A DNA stretch of 11,398 bases from Ilumatobacteraceae bacterium (GTDB lineage Bacteria; Actinomycetota; Acidimicrobiia; Acidimicrobiales; Ilumatobacteraceae): the NCBI GenBank assembly GCA_007122945.1, contig SKSP01000492.1, forward strand, positions 1 to 11,398, given 5' to 3'. The position numbers and the translations under genes are program-made. This document shows positions 6,660 to 11,398 of the stretch, piece by piece (the stretch's first letter is position 1; each line of letters begins with the position of its first letter). The notes below the pieces were generated by a model. That model ran no database searches and was not told the origin of the DNA. It saw only the letters and a program-made list of their open reading frames with translations.

Positions 6660-7636
6660 GAGGCGGCGGCGAGCACGATCCGGGCGAGCGCCGCGGCGAC
6701 CTCCGCGTCGGCCATGACCGTCGCCGTCACGCGGGGTCGGATGCCCGTCGCCTCGATCTCGCCGGCGAGCGCCGCGTCGACGTCGTCGACCACGAGCGTC
6801 GCCGCGATCTCGCGGTAGAGCCGGGCCACGCCGACCGCGGTCGCCTCGTGACCGAGCTCGGCGAGCATCCGGTCGGCAGGTCCCTTGAGCGCTGCTCCAC
6901 CGACGATCGGCGAGATCGCGACCACCGAATCGCGACGCGACCGGAGGAGCGCGTCGATCCCCGGCAGCGCGCGGACCGGTCCCACCGACACCAGCGGGTT
7001 CGACGGCGCGATCACGACGACGTCGGCCGTTCCGAGCGCGTCGAGCACCGATGCCGTCGGTCGGGCGTCGTGCACGAACTCCACGGCGCGCACGGCGACG
7101 TCGTGACGCAGGCGGACGAAGTAGTCCTGGAAGTCGACGGTGCCGTGCTCGGCGGTCTCGATCCGGGTCCGGAAGCCGTCGTCGGTCATCGGCAGGACGG
7201 TGAGCCCGAGGCCCCACGCCCGGGCGATCTCGCCGGTCACCGTCGTGAGCGTGGCCCCCTCGGCCAGTCGGGCGGTCCGGTAGAAGTGCGTCGCGAGGTC
7301 CTGGTCGCCCAGGTTGAACCACGTCGGGGCGGCGGTCGACCCGGCGGGTCGGATGGCGGCGTAGCGCTCCAGGGCCCGCATCGCGCTCCAGGTCTCGTCG
7401 ACGAGCCCCCAGCCGCGCTCGGGGTCGATCGCGCCCGCCAGGGTGTAGACGATGGTGTCGAGGTCGGGGGAGACGTGGAGGCCGTGCAGGACGGTGTCGT
7501 CGCCGGTGTTGACGATCGCCGTGATGTCCGACGGGTCGACGACCCGGACGAGCCCGCGCAGGAACCGGGCGGCGCCGACGCCGCCGGCGATGACGGCGAC
7601 GGTGGGCGCGTCGTCGCCGCGCTCGGGCCGTGTCAC
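6656..7636 (-). CDS. cofD: CofD/FbiA-type phosphotransferase of coenzyme F420 synthesis
   Basis: A 326-residue cytoplasmic enzyme that joins an activated (GDP-linked) C3 acid to the deazaflavin Fo. Archaeal CofD uses 2-phospholactate; actinobacterial FbiA is known to use phosphoenolpyruvate and make dehydro-F420-0. Family boxes in order are AGGVGAARFLRGL (17-29), NTGDD (43-47), HGLHVSPDLDT (51-61), PERGWG (72-77), WFNLGDQDLATH (106-117), PMTDD (149-153), QDYFVR (170-175), APSNPLVSVGP (210-220) and SPIVGGAALKGPADRM (242-257). All look intact and the length is normal. The GTG start overlaps the stop of the upstream glycosyltransferase (GTGA, 7636-7633) and has GAGGAGG four bases before it, so the pair is one transcript. 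I see no fbiB here; it may lie elsewhere. The dinucleotide and GDP-binding residues were judged by memory of M. tuberculosis FbiA. Confidence 0.93.
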   Translation of the reverse strand: MTRPERGDDAPTVAVIAGGVGAARFLRGLVRVVDPSDITAIVNTGDDTVLHGLHVSPDLDTIVYTLAGAIDPERGWGLVDETWSAMRALERYAAIRPAGSTAAPTWFNLGDQDLATHFYRTARLAEGATLTTVTGEIARAWGLGLTVLPMTDDGFRTRIETAEHGTVDFQDYFVRLRHDVAVRAVEFVHDARPTASVLDALGTADVVVIAPSNPLVSVGPVRALPGIDALLRSRRDSVVAISPIVGGAALKGPADRMLAELGHEATAVGVARLYREIAATLVVDDVDAALAGEIEATGIRPRVTATVMADAEVAAALARIVLAAAS

Positions 7637-8787
7637 CCGGCCTCCTCGCACGCCAGCCGGTACACGCCGACCAGTTCGTCGGCGGTGCGCTCCCACGAGA
7701 AGCGGCCCACGTTGGCCTGCCCGGCCCGGATCAGCTCGGCTCGCCGGTCGTCGTCGTCCACGACCGTGACGATCGCCTCCACGAGCGCGTCGAGGGTCCC
7801 GTCGGCCGCCAACGCGACGCCATCGCCGCCCACCTCGGGGATCGACCCGCTCGGACGGGCGACGACGGGGGTGCCGGCCTGCTGGGCTTCGAGGATCGGG
7901 AAGCCGAACCCCTCGTCCAACGAGGGGTAGACCAACGCGGTCGCCGTCGACAGCAGGCGGTCGCGGGTGGCGGTGTCGACCGCACCGAGCACGTGGACGC
8001 GCTCGGCGACCCGACTCTCGGCGACGGCCCGCAGCACGTCGTCGTGGTGATCGCCGGGGGCACCGGCGACGACGAGGCGGAGTTCGGGGTGTCGCGGGGC
8101 GAGCCGATCGAACGCGCGGACGAGGGCCGGGACGTCCTTGCGACGCTCGGTGGTGCCGACCGCCAGCAGGAACGGCGCCGATCCGGCCGGTCCGCCCGTC
8201 GCGGTGGGTCGGGTGGCGGCCGGATGGGTGGCGGCCGGTGGGTCGGGCGGTCCGAGGTGGACCACGCTCACCCGATCGGTGCCGAGCAACTCGCCGGCGG
8301 TCCGCGCGGTGGCGTGGGAGCTGACGTGGATGCGCGCCCCGCGGGCCGCGGCCCGCCGCAGCACGCGACCGGCCCGTCGGACGGCCGACGACGCCTGCTC
8401 GGGGTGGGCCAGGAACCAGCAGTCGTACACCGAGATCACGGTCGGTAGCCGGCTCGGCGGAGCGACGTAGTTGGTGCCGTGTACGACATCGGTGCCGTGC
8501 AGCCAGCGGTCGACCCGGGGCCGGTCCCCCGAGGCCCAGGCGCGCATCGCCGCCGCGGCCGGCAGCGGGAGTCGCCGCTCGCCGGGTCGCGGTCGGGCCC
8601 GGAAGCTGACCAGGTACGGCGACGTCGTGACGTCGTCGCGCCGCTCCAACTCGCGCACGAGGGACGCGGTGGCGAGGCCCACACCGGTGCGGTGGCCGTG
8701 CAAGGGCGCGGCGTCGATGGCGACGGCGAGCGGACGGCTGCGGTCGGGTGTCGGACGCTCGGCGGTCAGTGGACGGGGACGGGGCAT
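7633..8787 (-). CDS. GT4-type glycosyltransferase (fourth), co-transcribed with cofD
   Basis: A 384-residue GT-B glycosyltransferase. The N-terminal domain shows AIDAAPLHGHRTGVG (23-37, acceptor loop), HGTNYVAPP (103-111) and SVYDCWFL (119-126). The usual His-Asp of 'VHD' is Tyr-Asp in that last box. The donor domain shows VGTTERRKDVP (210-220) and YPSLDEGFGFPILEA (287-301), with the EX7E pair E292/E300. The linker at about 181-203 is a Pro/Ala/Thr low-complexity stretch made by a short DNA repeat (GGGTGGCGGCCGG twice near 8212-8240). Start ATG 8787 is uncertain: GTG 8853 is also in frame and would add 22 residues with no conserved content. Neither has a clear ribosome site. The overlap with cofD implies coupled translation, but no functional link between a glycosyltransferase and F420 is obvious. 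It is related to, but clearly distinct from, the three plus-strand enzymes. Confidence 0.87.
   Translation of the reverse strand: MPRPRPLTAERPTPDRSRPLAVAIDAAPLHGHRTGVGLATASLVRELERRDDVTTSPYLVSFRARPRPGERRLPLPAAAAMRAWASGDRPRVDRWLHGTDVVHGTNYVAPPSRLPTVISVYDCWFLAHPEQASSAVRRAGRVLRRAAARGARIHVSSHATARTAGELLGTDRVSVVHLGPPDPPAATHPAATRPTATGGPAGSAPFLLAVGTTERRKDVPALVRAFDRLAPRHPELRLVVAGAPGDHHDDVLRAVAESRVAERVHVLGAVDTATRDRLLSTATALVYPSLDEGFGFPILEAQQAGTPVVARPSGSIPEVGGDGVALAADGTLDALVEAIVTVVDDDDRRAELIRAGQANVGRFSWERTADELVGVYRLACEEAG
7641..7647 (-). promoter_or_regulatory. Strong ribosome binding site for cofD
   Basis: On the minus strand GAGGAGG (7647 to 7641) is followed by CCGG and then GTG 7636. It sits in the last codons of the glycosyltransferase gene (encoding its terminal Glu-Glu) and decides the overlapping GTGA start rather than any in-frame start further upstream. 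Confidence 0.7.
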
Positions 8788-8851
8788 CGCAGGGTGAGCG
8801 TCTCGGGGTCGGCGGGCGTCGCGGTGACGCCGTGCGGTGACGGTACCCGGC

Positions 8852-8857
8852 ACGCTA
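8852..8857 (-). promoter_or_regulatory. Weak candidate -10 element (TAGCGT) for the glycosyltransferase-cofD transcript
   Basis: TAGCGT on the minus strand fits TANNNT. It would place a transcription start near 8845, giving a leader of about 58 bases before ATG 8787. If this is right, GTG 8853 cannot be the start codon. No -35 is visible. Confidence 0.22.
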
Positions 8858-8884
8858 CCCGGGCGGGATCGGGTGGGCGGCCCC

Positions 8885-8890
8885 TAGACT
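8885..8890 (+). promoter_or_regulatory. Candidate -10 element (TAGACT) for gmd
   Basis: TAGACT fits TANNNT and lies in the 207-base divergent region between ATG 8787 (minus) and ATG 8995 (plus). It predicts a start near 8897 and an untranslated leader of about 100 bases. No clear -35 is seen. Confidence 0.35.
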
Positions 8891-8918
8891 CCCGCAGGTC
8901 CCGCCGGGCGCCGGCCCA

Positions 8919-8944
8919 CGCCGCCGTCGTCGTCGTCGGTGGCG
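8919..8944 (+). promoter_or_regulatory. Stem-loop in the gmd leader
   Basis: CGCCGCCG (8919-8926) pairs with CGGTGGCG (8937-8944) over 8 base pairs, one of them G-U, around a 10-base loop made of CGT triplets. It lies between the candidate promoter and the Shine-Dalgarno. No U-run follows, so it is not a standard terminator. Confidence 0.3.
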
Positions 8945-8981
8945 GCCGTGCCCGTTCCTCGCCCGTTCTCGCCCGTCTCCC

Positions 8982-8989
8982 AGGAGGAG
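8982..8989 (+). promoter_or_regulatory. Strong ribosome binding site for gmd
   Basis: AGGAGGAG ends 5 bases before ATG 8995 and fixes that start. The frame is open upstream to 8479, but that part mirrors the opposite-strand glycosyltransferase. The site can pair with TCCTC at 8956-8960. Confidence 0.85.
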
Positions 8990-8994
8990 TATCC

Positions 8995-10008
8995 ATGCCG
9001 CGTGCGTTCATCACTGGTGTCACTGGTCAGGATGGCCAGCATCTGGCCGAGTTCTTGCACGGTCAGGGATATGACGTGTTCGGGATGGTGAAGGGGCAGA
9101 ACAATCCGCGGGTGGCGGCGTTGACCGATGAGATGCCGTGGTTGGAGTTGGTGTCGGGGGACCTGGCGGATCTGCCGTCGTTGGTGTCGGTGTTGGAGAT
9201 GGTCCAGCCCGACGAGGTGTACAACTTGGGGGCGATCTCGTTCGTGGCGTTGAGCTTCACGCAGCCGGAGTTGACGGCGAACATCACCGGGTTGGGGGTG
9301 TTGCGGATGTTGGAGGCGATCCGGATGGTCGGCGGCACGCACGACAACCCGATCCGGTTCTACCAGGCGTCGTCGTCGGAGATGTTCGGCAAGGTGCGCG
9401 AGACGCCGCAGACGGAGATGACGCCGTTCCATCCGCGGTCCCCGTACGGGTGTGCGAAGGTGTTCGGCCACGACATCACGGTGAACTACCGGGAGTCGTA
9501 CGGGTTGTTCGCGTGCTCGGGGATCCTGTTCAACCACGAGGGGCCGCGGCGGGGGTTGGAGTTCGTGACGCGCAAGGTGACGAACGCGGCGGCGCGGATC
9601 AAGTTGGGGTTGCAGCACGAGTTGGTGATGGGGACGCTCGACACGAAGCGCGATTGGGGGTTCGCGGGTGACTACGTGAAGGCGATGTGGATGATGTTGC
9701 AGCAGGACTCCCCGGAGGACTTCGTGATCGCGACGGGGGAGACGCAGACGGTGCGCGAGTTGGTGGAGCGGGCGTTCGCTGCGGTGGGGATCGACGACTG
9801 GGAGCCGTACGTGCGCAAGGATCCGAAGTTCGATCGCCCGGCGGAGGTCGATCTGTTGATCGGTGATGCGTCCAAGGCGAAGGAGCAGTTGGGGTGGGAG
9901 CCCGAGGTGGCGTTCCCCGAACTGGTCACGATGATGGTCGCCAACGACCTCGCGCTCGAGGCCGCCAAGGCCGGCATCGACCTCGACACCCTCGACCTCC
10001 CCGGCTGA
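8995..10008 (+). CDS. gmd: GDP-mannose 4,6-dehydratase
   Basis: A 337-residue extended SDR that converts GDP-mannose to GDP-4-keto-6-deoxymannose, the first step to GDP-L-fucose and GDP-rhamnose. The cofactor motif is ITGVTGQDGQ (6-15). The active site comprises SSSEMFG (126-132, including catalytic Ser and Glu129) and SPYGCAK (149-155, Tyr151 and Lys155). NHEGPRRGLEFVTRKV (180-195) is the GDP-mannose dehydratase hallmark, normally NHESPRRGETFVTRKI. Asn180-His181-Glu182 are kept while Ser is Gly and the next variable pair differs. TKRDWGFAGDYVKAMW (217-232) is also a family hallmark. The region after the second strand (MVKGQNNPRV) is shorter than in E. coli Gmd, as in other actinobacterial forms. 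It has its own promoter region and Shine-Dalgarno. Codon use is unlike its neighbours: about 21 of the first 27 Leu codons are TTG, whereas none of the last six are. ManC at 4714 supplies the substrate and the partial fcl at 1-136 would use the product. Confidence 0.93.
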   Translation: MPRAFITGVTGQDGQHLAEFLHGQGYDVFGMVKGQNNPRVAALTDEMPWLELVSGDLADLPSLVSVLEMVQPDEVYNLGAISFVALSFTQPELTANITGLGVLRMLEAIRMVGGTHDNPIRFYQASSSEMFGKVRETPQTEMTPFHPRSPYGCAKVFGHDITVNYRESYGLFACSGILFNHEGPRRGLEFVTRKVTNAAARIKLGLQHELVMGTLDTKRDWGFAGDYVKAMWMMLQQDSPEDFVIATGETQTVRELVERAFAAVGIDDWEPYVRKDPKFDRPAEVDLLIGDASKAKEQLGWEPEVAFPELVTMMVANDLALEAAKAGIDLDTLDLPG

Positions 10009-10032
10009 TCCCCCGGCCGACTCCCCGGCTGA
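9997..10032 (+). repeat. Three tandem 12-base units spanning the gmd stop
   Basis: CTCCCCGGCTGA at 9997-10008 and 10021-10032 are identical, and the unit between them (10009-10020) matches at 9 of 12 positions. The first copy includes the gmd stop codon and the third repeats the same TGA in frame. It looks like a local duplication. Confidence 0.6.
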
Positions 10033-10033
10033 C

Positions 10034-10064
10034 CGTGACGTGTCGGCTCGCGGCGACCGTCACG
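10034..10064. terminator. Possible bidirectional terminator stem-loop between gmd and the flippase gene
   Basis: CGTGACG (10034-10040) pairs with CGTCACG (10058-10064), and inside it GTCG (10042-10045) pairs with CGAC (10054-10057). This gives an 11-pair stem with one bulged T and an 8-base loop. It sits where two convergent genes end and covers the flippase stop codon (10062-10060). No U-run follows on either strand, so termination is unproven. Confidence 0.35.
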
Positions 10065-11394
10065 ACTCGAGGGGCATGTCGGTGATCGCGTCCATCATCG
10101 AGTCGTGGTCCGGCCGGTCACCCGTGCCCAGGCGCCGCCGGAGGGCGGTCGCGAACACGGCGAGCGCGGTCACGTTGGCGGCCACCAGGCCCAGCTCGAT
10201 CCGGACGAAGAGCTGGTCGCTCGACAGCCAGGTCACGAGGACGAACATCGCGAAGGCGGTCGCCCAGCCGAGCGCCACCTGGGCGTGCCCGTGGAGTGCG
10301 ATCACCGCCTGCGCGGTGGCGAGCGCCATCATGTACACCGCACTCGCGAGCGCCAGCATGGCCATCGTGCGGCCGCTCAGGGTCGCTTCGTAGATCAACT
10401 CGACGAGCCAGGGACCGACCGTGAACGCGCCGGCGGTCCCGACCACCCCGACCGCGACGACCAGGGTCATCAGACGGAAGAACCCGGCCCGGAACTCGAT
10501 CAGTTCGCCGCGTGCCGCCAACCGCGACAACTTGGGGAGGAGCGCGGCCTGCACCGCTTGGAACATGAACAGCGGGACCCGTGCGAGCAGCACGCCGAAC
10601 GCGAACTGGGTGACGAGGAACCGTTCGGTCTCGTCGGACAGCAGCGTCGCCGCGACGACCCCGGCGTTGAGCAGCGCGGCGGCGAACACGGATCCACCGA
10701 GCAGCCATCCGAGGTTCGGGGTGACCTCGCGCCACTGGGCGGGCGGGCCCGGGTCGGTCCTCAGCGAGCCGCGTGCTGCCACGATGCTGACCGCGACCAG
10801 CGGGGCGAGTGCGACGGCGAACCCGTAGGGCCCGGCCGCCGACACGCCGATCACGGCGAGGGCGACGCACAGCAGGATCCGGATGATGCCGTCGGAGCCC
10901 ATGATCAAGGCGTACGAACGGAACCGGCCGGTGCCCGAGCAGATGCCGCGGGCGAGGTGCGCGGGTGCGTAGGCCACGAACGCCGTGGCGAGCGCCGCGA
11001 GCATGAACCAATCTCCGTCGAAGTAGACCGACGTGATCACCGGGCTCGCGATCAGGACGATCGTGAGCACGAACGCGGCGAGTCCGGCACCGAGCAGGAC
11101 GATCTTGCGGACCACCGGGGCGCCGCCCTCGCCGCGTGCGGTCCGGTGCGACAACGCCCGGCCGAGCTCCTGCTCGAGCGGGAGGAACACACCGGGGGCC
11201 AGCGAGAACGTGGCGAACCACAGTGCCGAGATGGGGGCGAACTCGGCGTCGCCACCGAGCGCGATCTGACCGATTCGGAAGAACGCGTACGTGGCGAACC
11301 CGGCGACGAGGAGCGCGGCACCGACGGGGAGGGTGCCGTCGGGGAAGGGTGTGCGGCGCGGGGAGGGGGTCGCGGAGGCGGCGGACGTCGACAC
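10060..11394 (-). CDS. Polysaccharide flippase-like (Wzx/MOP-type) membrane protein
   Basis: A 444-residue integral membrane protein with about 12 hydrophobic segments (roughly 24-45, 54-74, 99-124, 128-146, 168-187, 189-207, 228-250, 262-284, 306-330, 343-366, 372-391, 398-418). This number and pattern fit the oligosaccharide flippases of the MOP superfamily, which move lipid-linked sugar units across the inner membrane. The stretch RVPLFMFQAVQAALLPKLSR (272-291) in the second half, and a short charged loop after it, are typical of that group. No sequence motif proves the substrate, and another MATE-like transporter is possible. The tail after 419 is hydrophilic and probably cytoplasmic. The GTG at 11394 lies 4 bases from the window edge, so its ribosome site cannot be seen and the true start may be outside. 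The gene ends 51 bases from gmd, convergently. Its location beside four glycosyltransferases supports the role. Confidence 0.8.
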   Translation of the reverse strand: MSTSAASATPSPRRTPFPDGTLPVGAALLVAGFATYAFFRIGQIALGGDAEFAPISALWFATFSLAPGVFLPLEQELGRALSHRTARGEGGAPVVRKIVLLGAGLAAFVLTIVLIASPVITSVYFDGDWFMLAALATAFVAYAPAHLARGICSGTGRFRSYALIMGSDGIIRILLCVALAVIGVSAAGPYGFAVALAPLVAVSIVAARGSLRTDPGPPAQWREVTPNLGWLLGGSVFAAALLNAGVVAATLLSDETERFLVTQFAFGVLLARVPLFMFQAVQAALLPKLSRLAARGELIEFRAGFFRLMTLVVAVGVVGTAGAFTVGPWLVELIYEATLSGRTMAMLALASAVYMMALATAQAVIALHGHAQVALGWATAFAMFVLVTWLSSDQLFVRIELGLVAANVTALAVFATALRRRLGTGDRPDHDSMMDAITDMPLES

Positions 11395-11398
11395 GAGA

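Noticed and set aside
6509..7930. A 473-codon plus-strand open frame and the overlapping one at 7630-8448.
   Set aside because: Both are antisense to cofD and the fourth glycosyltransferase, which have complete conserved motifs. The shadow products have no domain.
8200..8245. GGGTGGCGGCCGG repeated twice, considered as an operator or mobile-element end.
   Set aside because: It lies in frame in a Pro/Ala/Thr linker of a glycosyltransferase and is explained by low-complexity coding sequence.
1..11398. CRISPR array, tRNA, rRNA, insertion sequence or defence system.
   Set aside because: I saw no evenly spaced repeats, cloverleaf sequence, transposase motif or defence-related domain. Every substantial gene fits sugar-nucleotide, glycan or cofactor metabolism apart from the unknown at 3788.

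Overview
The window is very GC-rich, densely packed DNA with a strong preference for C- or G-ending codons, many GTG starts, and 4-base stop/start overlaps (GTGA, ATGA). Together with an FbiA/CofD-type gene for coenzyme F420, this suggests a high-GC actinobacterium. An Acidimicrobiia-like lineage is my guess, but nothing here proves it. The content is a nucleotide-sugar and cell-surface polysaccharide locus. I see no rRNA, tRNA, CRISPR, insertion sequence or phage gene, and no gene-free stretch above 300 bases.

Layout. (1) Bases 1-136, minus strand: the N-terminus of a GDP-L-fucose synthase-like reductase that runs off the left edge. (2) 174-3777, plus: three GT4-type (GT-B fold) glycosyltransferases joined by 4-base overlaps. 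(3) 3788-6651, plus: a three-gene unit that appears to start from its own leaderless promoter. It encodes a membrane-anchored, histidine-rich protein of unknown function with a very acidic tail, a mannose-1-phosphate guanylyltransferase (ManC/ManB type), and an extended SDR 'epimerase' whose catalytic Ser-Tyr-Lys residues all appear to be replaced. (4) 8787-6656, minus: a fourth GT4 glycosyltransferase overlapping a CofD/FbiA gene by 4 bases. (5) 8995-10008, plus: GDP-mannose 4,6-dehydratase (gmd), with its own promoter candidate, a structured leader and a strong Shine-Dalgarno. (6) 11394-10060, minus: a 12-helix polysaccharide flippase-like protein that reaches almost to the right edge.

How it fits together. 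The guanylyltransferase would make GDP-mannose. Gmd would convert this to GDP-4-keto-6-deoxymannose, and the left-edge reductase would finish GDP-L-fucose (or a related 6-deoxyhexose). The four glycosyltransferases would assemble an oligosaccharide, and the flippase-like protein would move it across the membrane. The F420 gene is not part of that chemistry. However, fbiA lies near a manB-wbbL-rmlD cluster in Mycobacterium tuberculosis too, so the neighbourhood has a precedent.

The most unusual points are the catalytically stripped SDR next to the histidine-rich anchored protein, the abrupt codon-usage change inside gmd, and repeated TAGCAT-N7-start-codon arrangements that look like leaderless promoters.
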